This document shows, piece by piece, positions 25,312-33,846 of a stretch of DNA of 64,000 bases (the first letter of the stretch is position 1; each line of letters opens with the position of its first letter). Source of the DNA: Arthrobacter sp. StoSoilB5 (lineage in GTDB: Bacteria > Actinomycetota > Actinomycetes > Actinomycetales > Micrococcaceae); assembly GCF_019977235.1 (NCBI RefSeq), contig NZ_AP024646.1:2108001-2172000 (forward strand), written 5' to 3'. The notes under the pieces were generated by a model. It had not been told where the DNA came from. It searched no databases and worked only from the letters and a program-made list of their open reading frames with translations. A program made the translations under genes and the position numbers.

Positions 25312-26364
25312 TCAGCCGATGTGCTTGAGCTCGATCTCTTCGATCCATGAGGGCAGGTTTTCGCTCACCCAGCCCCAGTCGATGTCCTGCTTCTTGAACG
25401 CCGTCGTCGCTGCGACCGCCTTCGGGTCCGCGTCACCGATGGCGACCTGGTTAGTGGGAGCGGTGAAGAACTTCTTCGACCAACCTGCCTGGACCTTTGC
25501 GCTGCCGAACCAGTCGACGAATTGCTTTGCACGCTCAGCCCGACCGCTGCCCTTGGCGATGCCGACGTTTTGGGTGCCGAAGGGCACGCCCACCGAGCTG
25601 GGAACGGCGGTGGTGGCGATGCCGTATTGCTTTTCGCGGCTGGCCTTGCCCGCGAGGAACATCTGGCCGGTGTTTACCTGTCCAGCAGCCATGCGCGAGT
25701 ACAGGTCCACGCCCTCCACCTCGGGGTTGGAGTGCTCGAAGAACTCATGGATGGCTTTCCAGCCCTCGTCACTAATTCCGAGGTTGCCGTTGTCATCGCG
25801 GTACCGAGCGAGGAAACCGATGAGGATCATCTGGGAGGTCGTTCCGCCCAATGCCCGGGGGCTCTGATAAGTGCCGTGGAAGGCCGGGTCCTTGAAGAGG
25901 CTGGTCCAGTCCTGCGGCGCGCCCTTTCCTCCTGGATAAGCGGCATCGTTGTAATAGAGAGAGAAAGGCTCCTGCACGATCGAGTAGTAGGTGCCGTCCT
26001 CATCGGCGGGCTCCACTTCGCCGGCCCACTCGGGCTTGAACGACTGCAGCGCGCCGGCAGCCTTCATTGCGCGGAACTGGAGATCAGTGGGACCGAAGAT
26101 CACGTCGGCTACGGGGTTGTTGACCTCGGCACTAACTCGAGCGGTGAGGTCCGCGCCACCGATGTCTACGAACTCGATATCAAACCCTGCAGCCTTGGCT
26201 TCCGCGGCTAGGTAATCGCCGCGGCCGTCACTGACAGAGTTCGAATAGATGACCAGCGGCCCCGCGTCGGCGGTGGCCCCTTCGTGGTTTGAACCTCCGG
26301 TGCTGCAGGAGGCGAGGCTGAGTGCCAGGGCGCCGGTGGCGACGATGGAGATGAACTTTTTCAT
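25312..26364 (-). CDS. Extracellular solute-binding lipoprotein (FutA/PhnS-like)
   Basis: 350 aa from ATG 26364, with GAGAGA upstream (in-frame ATGs also at 26388 and 26379). Signal peptide and lipobox ALSLASC (about residue 20). The mature protein is a family-1 binding protein: PLVIYSNSVSDGRGDYLAAE, NNPVADVIFGPTDLQF, YYSIVQEPFSLYYND, then SPRALGGTTSQMILIGFLA. No clear Tyr-Tyr iron pair is visible, so a phosphonate/phosphodiester ligand is as likely as iron. First gene of the operon; the operator at 26477-26494 lies about 110 bp upstream. Confidence 0.87.
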   Translation of the reverse strand: MKKFISIVATGALALSLASCSTGGSNHEGATADAGPLVIYSNSVSDGRGDYLAAEAKAAGFDIEFVDIGGADLTARVSAEVNNPVADVIFGPTDLQFRAMKAAGALQSFKPEWAGEVEPADEDGTYYSIVQEPFSLYYNDAAYPGGKGAPQDWTSLFKDPAFHGTYQSPRALGGTTSQMILIGFLARYRDDNGNLGISDEGWKAIHEFFEHSNPEVEGVDLYSRMAAGQVNTGQMFLAGKASREKQYGIATTAVPSSVGVPFGTQNVGIAKGSGRAERAKQFVDWFGSAKVQAGWSKKFFTAPTNQVAIGDADPKAVAATTAFKKQDIDWGWVSENLPSWIEEIELKHIG

Positions 26365-26476
26365 GCTGTCTCTCTTCATTGTGAGCACAACGGTGGTGGG
26401 GGACCGCGTGCGATTCAGGCTGGAGCTTCAACTGCTGTGCTGCGCAATGCGAACCAGTCGGCGCAAATTCTGCACA

Positions 26477-26494
26477 GACGGGAACGTTCCCGTC
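26477..26494. promoter_or_regulatory. LacI-type operator, perfect 18-bp palindrome
   Basis: GACGGGAACGTTCCCGTC is a perfect 18-bp dyad with the central CG typical of LacI/GalR operators. It lies upstream of the binding-protein operon (minus strand), and the LacI regulator gene is 800 bp away. The same 10-bp core recurs at 26662-26671 and 21334-21343. Confidence 0.8.
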
Positions 26495-26645
26495 GTGTAG
26501 CCCATTTTTGGGACCGCAGGTGAATGCGACCGGGTCCAGAGGTGAATGCCCAGTGAATGGAGGGTTAATATCTACTACTCCTGTAGACGGGACGGTTGTT
26601 ATCTGTCGTCTCGAGTAATCTGTCGAAGATGGCCCTAATTGTGGC

Positions 26646-26671
26646 TATAGTCTTATGGCATGGAACGTTCC
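26646..26671 (+). promoter_or_regulatory. -10 box and operator overlapping the HAD gene start (leaderless?)
   Basis: TATAGT at 26646-26651 is a good -10 box, placing the transcription start at about 26658-26660, on the ATG itself. The operator core GGAACGTTCC (26662-26671) lies inside codons 1-4 of the gene. There is no Shine-Dalgarno sequence, so the mRNA is probably leaderless and repressed by a LacI roadblock at the start codon. Confidence 0.55.
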
Positions 26672-27280
26672 CGTTTAGATGAAGTACGTGTGGTGGTCTT
26701 TGATATTGGCGAGGTACTCGCGACTCCGGTCAACCTTTACCAGGAGCTTGCGGAAGCGCTCGGTTCAGATCCCGACGCGGTCCGGGACGCTTACTGGACC
26801 GGCCGGGATGCTCACGACCGAGGCTCGTCCCTTCACGATTACTGGCCAGGGGTCGCACGTCTCGTCGGTGTCGAGGATCAGGACGGGGCCCTCGCACAGC
26901 GCCTAGCCGACATTGATTCAGCGACGTGGGCTGCGGTCCGCGAGGATGCTGTCTCCGTCATCCGCGATCTGAAGGCGCGGGCCGTCAAGATAGGCCTTCT
27001 TTCCAACGCCCCCTTCCCGATGGCAGAAGCCGTTCGCGCGAGTGAGTGGGCACGAGATGTGGAAGCGTTTTTCTTCTCAGCGGAACTGGGGATGGCCAAA
27101 CCCGATCCAGAGATTTACGTCGCAGTCACCGAGGGAATGCAGATCGCCCCTTCGCAGGTGGTTTTTTTCGACGACCGACAGGTGAATGTGGATGCGGCGA
27201 TCGAAGCAGGATGGGACGCATATCTTTGGACGTCCGGGGCTCGGACTCGTGCGGTCCTCGAAGAGATCGGTATCTTGTGA
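26660..27280 (+). CDS. HAD-superfamily hydrolase, probable phosphatase
   Basis: 206 aa. HAD motifs: VVVFDIGEVL (motif I; the second acidic residue of DxD is replaced by Gly, as in some epoxide-hydrolase-like HADs), IGLLSNAP (motif II), Lys in AELGMAKPDPEIY (motif III) and VFFDDRQVNVDAA (motif IV). A helical cap lies at residues 20-95. It is the first gene of a plus-strand pair with the LacI regulator. It may dephosphorylate a product of the GDPD reaction. Confidence 0.85.
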   Translation: MERSRLDEVRVVVFDIGEVLATPVNLYQELAEALGSDPDAVRDAYWTGRDAHDRGSSLHDYWPGVARLVGVEDQDGALAQRLADIDSATWAAVREDAVSVIRDLKARAVKIGLLSNAPFPMAEAVRASEWARDVEAFFFSAELGMAKPDPEIYVAVTEGMQIAPSQVVFFDDRQVNVDAAIEAGWDAYLWTSGARTRAVLEEIGIL

Positions 27281-27284
27281 ACTG

Positions 27285-28331
27285 ATGAGCACTGACAGCA
27301 CGAACTCAATGCCAGGCAGGCGGAAGGCGCCGACCATCCTCGACATCGCCGCAGAAGCCGGGGTGTCAAAGTCGGCCGTTTCGCGAGCACTCCTCGGTCA
27401 GGGCGAGGTCAGTGATGTCACCCGCGAACGCGTTGAGGCTGCGGCACGGCGACTCGGATATGTTGCCAACGCCATGGCTGCTGGTCTCCGTTCCCGCACG
27501 CGCACCCTCGGTGTCGTCCTCAGGGATGTCAATCGCCCCTACTACAGCCGCCTCTTCGCTGCCCTTCAAGAGCAGGCAGAAACTCGCGGATACCGCCTCG
27601 TCGCCATGACGAGCGCAGGCGAACTCGAGGTGGACGACGCCATCGGGGCGATGAAGTCGCTCATCTCGCTCCAGGTCGATGGACTCATCCTCGCCTCCGC
27701 CCAGCTGGATTCCGAGCTGGTCAAGCCGTACATCGATCGAGTGCCGATGGTGGTTGCCGGACGTATGGAACTCGGGACTGTCTCCGGCGTTTACGGGGAT
27801 GAGGCCGACGGAGGTCGTCAGCTCGCTGACTACCTCCTCGATGCGGGACACCGCCGTATCGCGGTCGGTGTCGTCGATCAGGCGTACTCCCGGTCGCAGC
27901 ACCTGTGCACATCGGCCATGGTCGAACAGATCACCAAGCGCGGCGCGGCCGCCGTGGCAATCGAAGTCGGTTCAGACTGGGACCTTGTGGCCAACATGGA
28001 CCGCATCGTCGAGGACACCTCTCTCACTGCGCTCATGTGCCCAACGGATGCAGCCATGGTGGATGTCCTCGAAGTGCTTAGGCAACGCGGTCTATCCTGC
28101 CCCGACGATCTGTCAGTCACGGGCTACGGCGGCATCGGCGCGCTTGCTCAACCCTTTTTCGGTTTCACCAGCTTTCGCCAGCCGGTAGATCACATCGGGG
28201 CACAGGCCGTCGATCTCATTATTAGAGCCATCGACGCCGACGGCAATTTGGAGAGGACGCATATCGCGATCGGCGGCTCCCTCATCCCCGGTCGCACTGT
28301 TCGCCCCGTGACAGTCGGCGCCTCCCGCTGA
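27285..28331 (+). CDS. LacI family transcriptional regulator
   Basis: 348 aa from ATG 27285, 4 bp after the HAD stop. HTH TILDIAAEAGVSKSAVSRAL followed by the hinge helix RLGYVANAMAAGLRSRTRTL. The periplasmic-binding-like effector domain has GVVLRDVNRPYYSRLFAALQ, VDGLILASAQL and a typical C-terminus GQAVDLI (here GAQAVDLIIRAI). It most likely binds the three GGAACGTTCC sites in this locus, controlling the importer/GDPD operon and its own operon. Confidence 0.93.
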   Translation: MSTDSTNSMPGRRKAPTILDIAAEAGVSKSAVSRALLGQGEVSDVTRERVEAAARRLGYVANAMAAGLRSRTRTLGVVLRDVNRPYYSRLFAALQEQAETRGYRLVAMTSAGELEVDDAIGAMKSLISLQVDGLILASAQLDSELVKPYIDRVPMVVAGRMELGTVSGVYGDEADGGRQLADYLLDAGHRRIAVGVVDQAYSRSQHLCTSAMVEQITKRGAAAVAIEVGSDWDLVANMDRIVEDTSLTALMCPTDAAMVDVLEVLRQRGLSCPDDLSVTGYGGIGALAQPFFGFTSFRQPVDHIGAQAVDLIIRAIDADGNLERTHIAIGGSLIPGRTVRPVTVGASR

Positions 28332-28341
28332 CCTTTTCCCT

Positions 28342-28590
28342 CTTATCACCGGCGCCAAGGACGTCTTCGTGATGATGATCCTGCTGACCCGCGGAGAAGC
28401 GTCCCAGATCGTGGAGTCCTGCGCCCACCCGCTCACCGGCGTCAGCTGCGTGCCCCGCGTCTACACCGACGAAGCCGTCTTCCTCACCGGCCCAAACGGC
28501 GTCACCGTCCGCGAAACCTTCGGCACCACCCTCGAAGAACTCCAGGACCTCCTCCCCGCCCCCTCAAAGCCGCGCAGTAATCGTAGATAA
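28342..28590 (+). pseudogene. C-terminal fragment of a 3-oxoacid CoA-transferase subunit B
   Basis: The frame LITGAKDVFVMMILLTRGEA, then CAHPLTGVSCVPRVYTDEAV and VTVRETFGTTLEELQDLL, matches the last third of ScoB/PcaJ-type subunits. The catalytic Glu region and everything upstream are missing. It begins directly after the LacI gene, marking a deletion or insertion junction between two formerly distant loci. Confidence 0.7.
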
Positions 28591-28982
28591 CCGGCCCGCA
28601 GGAGGTCGTCAGTGGGTGGGAGTTCTCGCAGCTACTTCTACTCGTCCCACTCGTTTGCCGATAAGGGCCCATATGTTCGGCGGCCAGCTGAGTGGATGCG
28701 TCGAGTGTCAGGGTTGAAACCTAGACGGTCTCCAGCCAGTGTCAGGGCGCAGCAGGGTTGTCCAGTCTGCCTATCGCTGCGGGACTCGGACTCCTCCTGG
28801 GCGATGACTGTTGGGGTTTCTTGAGCGCTTCCCGTAAGCGCTCCTAGCGGCGCGACTAACCCCAGTGATCTCTGTTTTCCAGGACCAAACCAGCAGGAAG
28901 AGGATGAGGAGGTACCACGGCCACCGTTAAGTGCCGGAGGTCCTCACTTCATAGTTTGCAGTGAGGACCTCAATGGCTGTCC
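28591..28982. terminator. Intergenic region with strong hairpin at 28937-28971
   Basis: No gene seen. GAGGTCCTCACT (28937-28948) and AGTGAGGACCTC (28960-28971) form a 12-bp perfect stem with an 11-nt loop, 11 bp beyond the stop of the minus-strand SDR gene. It has no T-run, so it may be a Rho-assisted or bidirectional terminator for the glucuronidase operon. Confidence 0.55.
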
Positions 28983-30008
28983 TTATTGGACTGACCACGC
29001 ACCGTCCGATGGCAGGACGGCGCCGGAGATGTTGGTTCCGTCCTCGCTGAGGAGGAAGGTGATGGAGGCAGCCAGCTGCGAGGCCACGGCCACAGGTGGG
29101 ATTATCTGCATGAACGGACCCAACCGGTTCGCGCCAAGCTCCGATCCAAAGGTGGCCTCGATGCCTGTTGCAACCGGGCCTGGTGCGACTGCATTGACGC
29201 GGATTCCCTGAGGCGCGTACATGAAGGCCGTACTGCGGGTCAGTCCGAGAACGGCGTGCTTGGAAGCGGTGTACGCCAGCCCTGCAGAGTTGCCACGAAG
29301 TGCGGCTTCGGAGGCAACGTTCACGATGGAACCGCGCCCGGCAGCCATCATGATCGGAAGTACGGCGCGGGTCAGCCGGAACATTCCGTCGACGTTGACC
29401 GCGAACACGCGGTCCCAGACCTCATCGGCCACCTCGTGCAAGGGGGTCATGTCGTCCATGATTCCGGCGACGTTGGCCAAGGCATATATCCGGTCGCCAG
29501 CAGCTTCCACAATCCTGAGAATGTCATCGTCCTTGGTGATGTCGGCCAGCACTGTCGTCACCTCACCCTCGGGGTGTTCCGTCACGAGCGAGTCCAGCCG
29601 TGCAGCTGCGATGTCTACGGCAATTACCCTTCCCCCTTCGCGGGCAATCCTGGAGGCAGTGGCACGGCCGATCCCGGAGCCAGCGCCCGTAACGATGACG
29701 GTCTTGCCAAGGAATCTGCCGTCGGTGATGCGTTCCTGCCAAACGTTCCCCTCTGCGTCCTCAGCGTCATCGTCCGGTATGTAACCGCCGTTTGCTTCAC
29801 TCACCAGCTGATCGAGTAGAGATTGGGGGAACTGTTCGCCACCGAGTTCAACGAGCTGCTGGAGGGCAAGGTGATCGATGGGTTTTAGGGCTGATTCGTC
29901 CTGCCCGGCCGCGTTCAGCATTTCCCGAATGAGGGGACCGCCAGTGGGATGGGCCAGCCATTCCCGAATAGGGCGTGAGCTGGTCAGGGCCTTGATGTTG
30001 TTGGTCAT
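28983..30008 (-). CDS. SDR family oxidoreductase with N-terminal extension
   Basis: 341 aa from ATG 30008 (ribosome site AAGGAG, overlapping the glucuronidase stop by 4 bp). Residues 101 onward are a classical short-chain dehydrogenase: TGAGSGIG (107-114), NVAG, the Ser region, and YTASKHAV with catalytic Tyr and Lys, ending SGAVLPSDGAWSVQ. Residues 1-98 are an extra helical domain (PIREWLAHPTGGPLIREMLN, LKPIDHLALQQLVELGGEQF) that resembles small domains attached to some glycoside hydrolases. It may oxidise a hexuronic acid or aglycone released by the glucuronidase. Confidence 0.85.
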   Translation of the reverse strand: MTNNIKALTSSRPIREWLAHPTGGPLIREMLNAAGQDESALKPIDHLALQQLVELGGEQFPQSLLDQLVSEANGGYIPDDDAEDAEGNVWQERITDGRFLGKTVIVTGAGSGIGRATASRIAREGGRVIAVDIAAARLDSLVTEHPEGEVTTVLADITKDDDILRIVEAAGDRIYALANVAGIMDDMTPLHEVADEVWDRVFAVNVDGMFRLTRAVLPIMMAAGRGSIVNVASEAALRGNSAGLAYTASKHAVLGLTRSTAFMYAPQGIRVNAVAPGPVATGIEATFGSELGANRLGPFMQIIPPVAVASQLAASITFLLSEDGTNISGAVLPSDGAWSVQ

Positions 30009-31861
30009 TTTGCTCCTTCGAGGGCTGGTGCTGACTTGGGCTCGTTGGTTAGGCTTCCGGAAACCTCTGTTTCGTCCGGTGCGGGCTTGGCACCGTTTAG
30101 ACCTGCCCACCGGTCACGAAGGGTGTGTGCTGCTGCTTTTGGTTTTCGATCCCGGCTAAATACGCCCTTCCGGTTGCCGTCCACACGATGAATGCCGTTG
30201 GACGTTTGGAAGTCGGCGAAGTTCCAGACGTGTTCGCCTACAAAGCCGTCGATCCTGTCAAAGACGCGGTGGTTCATGGCGAGGAAGGACTGCTGGTACT
30301 CCTCGCTCCAAGGCATATCCCAGATGGAGTGTTGCCCTGGCATGGTGTCTGCCCCGTATTCGCTCATCATGATGGGTTTGCCAAAGGCCGCCACCCAGCC
30401 GCGGAGGTCACGTTCAAGGTAATCTTCTGCGGTCTTAAGGTCCCCGGTGAAGACATACCAGCCGTAGTAGCGATTAATGCTGAGAACGTCGAAGAGGTCT
30501 GCGATTTTGTCGTTCTGGAAGGTTGCAAACATGACAGCGGCGTAAGTCAGGGGACGCGTTGGATCGAGCTCACGGGCGAGCCGGACGAGGGGCTCGAAGA
30601 ACTCCCGTGCCCCGTCCTCGTTAGAAGCCGGTTCGTTGGCGATACTCCACATGACAACGCTTGGGTGGTTCTTGTCGCGTGAGATGACCTCGCGAAGGTG
30701 CTGGGCGTGGGCTGCCTGGGTTTCGTGGTTGAAGGTGTCCGGGGAAAACGTGGGTTTGGGGCCCACCCCTGTGAGTCCACCCTGGACCCCCAGGTTCAGT
30801 CCGACGGCGGCGGTTTCATCGACGACGACGATGCCGTGGCGGTCGGCGAATTCCAGCACCTCCTCGGCGTAGGGGTAGTGCGAGGTCCTGAACGAGTTGG
30901 CTCCCACCCAATCCAGCAACTGGAAGTCGTGCACAAGGTAGGCGTTGTCGTGACCTTTGCCCCGGACGGCTGTGTCCTCGTGCTTGCCGAAGCCCGTAAA
31001 GTAAAAGGGCTCTCCGTTGATGAGGAACTGGGTCCCGCGGACTTCGACAGTTCTCACACCGAACGGCTCTGTGTAACTGTCAATCACGTCTTCGCCGTCG
31101 AGGAGCTCTACCACCAAGTTGTACAAGTAGGCAGCACCTGGTCGCCACAGCGAGACATCGTCAATAGTGAGTGTCCCTTGAGTGCCTTCGGCCGATGAAA
31201 CTTCCTGGCCCGTAGCATCCAAAACCCGGACACGGACCGACGTTTGGTGATTCGTTTCGACAACATAGTCGACGACGCCGGTGCGGCCGATGACTCCGGT
31301 GACAACAGTGACGTCGCGGATGTGGCGTTCTGGTTTGCTGTAGAGCCACACTGACCGCGCCAGGCCAGCGTAGTTGTAGAAGTCGTGCAGGTAGGTCTGT
31401 TGGCGTCGCCCGTCCTGGCTGACACTGATGCTGCCCGGTGGGATGGTGGCATTGGTCAGTTCATTGTTCACCCCAACGGTGAGCCGGAATTCACCTCCCG
31501 GTGAGACGTGGTCGGTGATGTCTGCTTCAAAGGGTGTGTAGCCACCGACGTGCTGGGCTACCAGGACGTCGTCAACATAGACCTTGCCCTCGTGGGTGGC
31601 TGCGTCCAAGCGGAGCAAAACTCTTTCCCCGGTCCAGCCTCGCGGTACGCGCACCGTGCGCTGGTACCACACCCATCCCACGTGGTCCCGGATCTTTTGG
31701 TCGGCAAAAAGGTCGTTATAACTCGAGGGGACAGGGGCTTCGAGTTTGCCCCCCAAGACGCCTCTCCAAGGCGCGTGAACGTCTGCATCTTCAAGGGCGA
31801 AGCGCCAAAGACCGTCCAGGTTGATAAGTTCTCGGGTGATTGTAGGGCGGGGCTTAAGCAA
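30005..31861 (-). CDS. uidA: Beta-glucuronidase, glycoside hydrolase family 2
   Basis: 618 aa, close in length and pattern to E. coli UidA (603 aa). It has the sugar-binding N-terminal domain (DGLWRFALEDADVHAPWRG), the Ig-like domain and the TIM-barrel with FTGFGKHEDTAVRGKGHDNA, acid/base Glu410 in WSIANEPAS and nucleophile Glu501 in MSEYGADT. The Asn-x-Lys carboxylate clamp near GNRKGVFSRDRKPK supports glucuronide rather than galactoside specificity. No signal peptide, so the substrate must be imported. It is in an operon with the downstream SDR gene. Confidence 0.93.
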   Translation of the reverse strand: MLKPRPTITRELINLDGLWRFALEDADVHAPWRGVLGGKLEAPVPSSYNDLFADQKIRDHVGWVWYQRTVRVPRGWTGERVLLRLDAATHEGKVYVDDVLVAQHVGGYTPFEADITDHVSPGGEFRLTVGVNNELTNATIPPGSISVSQDGRRQQTYLHDFYNYAGLARSVWLYSKPERHIRDVTVVTGVIGRTGVVDYVVETNHQTSVRVRVLDATGQEVSSAEGTQGTLTIDDVSLWRPGAAYLYNLVVELLDGEDVIDSYTEPFGVRTVEVRGTQFLINGEPFYFTGFGKHEDTAVRGKGHDNAYLVHDFQLLDWVGANSFRTSHYPYAEEVLEFADRHGIVVVDETAAVGLNLGVQGGLTGVGPKPTFSPDTFNHETQAAHAQHLREVISRDKNHPSVVMWSIANEPASNEDGAREFFEPLVRLARELDPTRPLTYAAVMFATFQNDKIADLFDVLSINRYYGWYVFTGDLKTAEDYLERDLRGWVAAFGKPIMMSEYGADTMPGQHSIWDMPWSEEYQQSFLAMNHRVFDRIDGFVGEHVWNFADFQTSNGIHRVDGNRKGVFSRDRKPKAAAHTLRDRWAGLNGAKPAPDETEVSGSLTNEPKSAPALEGAK

Positions 31862-31912
31862 TGTATTTTCTCCTGCTTGGCTGTCAATGAGGTAGCGGGC
31901 TAGGGCGAATGC

Positions 31913-32986
31913 CTAGACGAAGCCGGGAAGCGCGTGGTTCGTTTCGTCGTCGAGGGCATCCGGAGCGGACCCCGCCGATGCCCTGACGCGGCTGGCGATG
32001 GTGTCCAGGGTGCGGAAAACGGCAATCGTGTCTTTTGCCGGATGTATTGGGTGTTGGATTGCCCCGATCTGGATTGCTTCGTTGGCGGCTCTGAGCATGG
32101 GGACGTAGCCGTTGCCTTCACGAAGGTGATCGATGGGCTCAGGCGCGAACATTTCTTCCCAGGAACCGGCGTGGATCTGGAGAGTGGTGGATGTCCAGAA
32201 CATGCCTGGGATGGTGATCCAGCCCTTGCCGCCGCTGATAGCGGCGGAGGGATCGACGAATTCGGTCATTGAACTCGCGCATTGCGCAAACTCGCCCCCG
32301 GGGAAGTCGAGGGTGAAATGTTCGGCGAAGTCCAGCCCGTCGTCCCTGAGGCGTCCTTGGGCCGTGATGGCTGTTGGCTCACCGAAGATTGAGTGGGCCA
32401 ACGTCACTGGGTAGATCCCTTGATCAAGGAGTGTTCCTCCGCTGCGCGCAATGTCCCATCTGCTGCCACCATCGGCGATCAGGGGAAAGCCAAACCCTGC
32501 GCGGAGGCTGGACGGCTTTCCGATAATTCCGCTGTTGAGGAGTTCGAAAAGGTGTTGGAATGCGGGGTTGAACTTCATCCACATGGCCTCCATGAGAAAA
32601 AGCCCTTGGCTTTCCGCCAGCGCGAAGAGCTCTTGCACTTCATCCGCGTTCAAGGCCATGGGCTTTTCGACAACCACATGTTTGCCGGCAAGCAGCGCCT
32701 GGCGCGCCATGGCCGCGTGGGTAGCGAACGGCGTCGCCAGATACAAAACGTCAACGCCAGGATCCCTGACCAGTGAATCGAAGTCGTCGGTCCACCGGTC
32801 CAGCCCGAACTCTTCCGCGAAGCGTGCCGCCTTGGCCGAATTTCTGCTGAAGATAATTTCCACGTGGTTTCCGGGCAAGAGCTGCAGATCGGGCACTATG
32901 CTCCGGGAGATAGTGCCGGCCCCGGCGATAGCCCACCGCAATGGAGTTTGGGGACGCAGTCTTTCATCCACGGCTCTATCCGTCAT
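31913..32986 (-). CDS. Gfo/Idh/MocA family oxidoreductase
   Basis: 357 aa. N-terminal Rossmann fold (AIAGAGTISRSIVPD), then VDVLYLATPFATHAAMARQA and VVEKPMALN with the Lys that anchors the nicotinamide, followed by the C-terminal alpha/beta domain. Members oxidise or reduce sugars and sugar derivatives with NAD(P). It overlaps the upstream ABC ATPase gene by 4 bp (ATGA) and precedes uidA in the same direction, so it probably serves glucuronide or aglycone metabolism. Confidence 0.9.
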   Translation of the reverse strand: MTDRAVDERLRPQTPLRWAIAGAGTISRSIVPDLQLLPGNHVEIIFSRNSAKAARFAEEFGLDRWTDDFDSLVRDPGVDVLYLATPFATHAAMARQALLAGKHVVVEKPMALNADEVQELFALAESQGLFLMEAMWMKFNPAFQHLFELLNSGIIGKPSSLRAGFGFPLIADGGSRWDIARSGGTLLDQGIYPVTLAHSIFGEPTAITAQGRLRDDGLDFAEHFTLDFPGGEFAQCASSMTEFVDPSAAISGGKGWITIPGMFWTSTTLQIHAGSWEEMFAPEPIDHLREGNGYVPMLRAANEAIQIGAIQHPIHPAKDTIAVFRTLDTIASRVRASAGSAPDALDDETNHALPGFV

Positions 32987-33846
32987 CCCGCCACTCCTGC
33001 TTGGATTTGCTGTTCCCGGTGCAGCTCCGCAAGGCGATGGCGCTCTGCCCGGCGTTTCTCTTGCTCCACAGGGTCTGCGATGGGCGCCGCGAGTAACAGC
33101 CTCTGGGTGTAGGGATGCTCTGGAGTGGAAGTTACCCGGTCCGCGGGGCCCGTTTCAACGATGTCCCCTCTGTAGACGACGCTGACGCGGTGGCTGATGT
33201 GCCGGACCACTGCCAGGTCGTGTGAGACGAACAAGTAGGCAACGCCTGTGCGCCGTTGGATGTCGATGAAAAGGTCCATGACACGGGCCTGTGTGGAAAG
33301 GTCCAGCGCCGAGACCGGTTCGTCGCAGACAATGAGTTTGGGTTCCGGCGCAAGGGCCCGGGCTATGGCGACTCGTTGACGTTGTCCGCCACTGAACTCG
33401 CGGGGCAAACGTTCCGCCGCGTCTCCGGGCAGGCCGACTTGATCCAACAGCATGCGTACGCGGGCGCGTGCTTGCGTGGCGCTTGTTCCTTCGACGATGA
33501 GGGGCTCGCTCAGGGTGTCACCGATGGTCAGGGACGGGTTGAGGGAGGTGTAGGGGTCCTGGAAGACGACCTGGATGTCTTTGGACAGGGTACGGCGTTC
33601 CTTCGGAGTGGCATGGGTGATGTTAGAACCACGGAAGGTGATGCGCCCACCACTGGGTTTTACAAGACCCAGGACTGCCCGCCCAATGGTGGTCTTTCCG
33701 GATCCGGATTCGCCCACGACTCCGAGGGTCTCGCCCTCGGCAATTGTTAGGGAAACCCCGTGTAGGACTTCCACCTCCCGAGGCCGGAATCCGTGGCCTT
33801 TGAAGGCCACGCGGAGGTCTGATACGTTCAATAGCGGTGTTGTCAT
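32983..33846 (-). CDS. Oligopeptide/glycoside-type ABC transporter ATP-binding protein (OppF-like)
   Basis: 287 aa. Walker A VVGESGSGKTT, Q-loop VVFQDPYTSLNPSLTIGD, signature [16 protein letters not shown], Walker B KLIVCDEPVSALDLSTQ and H-loop LFVSHDLAV are intact, with the OppF-type C-terminal region HPYTQRLLLAAPIADP. It starts at the stop of the upstream ATPase remnant. Its partner is broken, so the transporter is probably dead unless complemented elsewhere. Confidence 0.9.
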   Translation of the reverse strand: MTTPLLNVSDLRVAFKGHGFRPREVEVLHGVSLTIAEGETLGVVGESGSGKTTIGRAVLGLVKPSGGRITFRGSNITHATPKERRTLSKDIQVVFQDPYTSLNPSLTIGDTLSEPLIVEGTSATQARARVRMLLDQVGLPGDAAERLPREFSGGQRQRVAIARALAPEPKLIVCDEPVSALDLSTQARVMDLFIDIQRRTGVAYLFVSHDLAVVRHISHRVSVVYRGDIVETGPADRVTSTPEHPYTQRLLLAAPIADPVEQEKRRAERHRLAELHREQQIQAGVAG

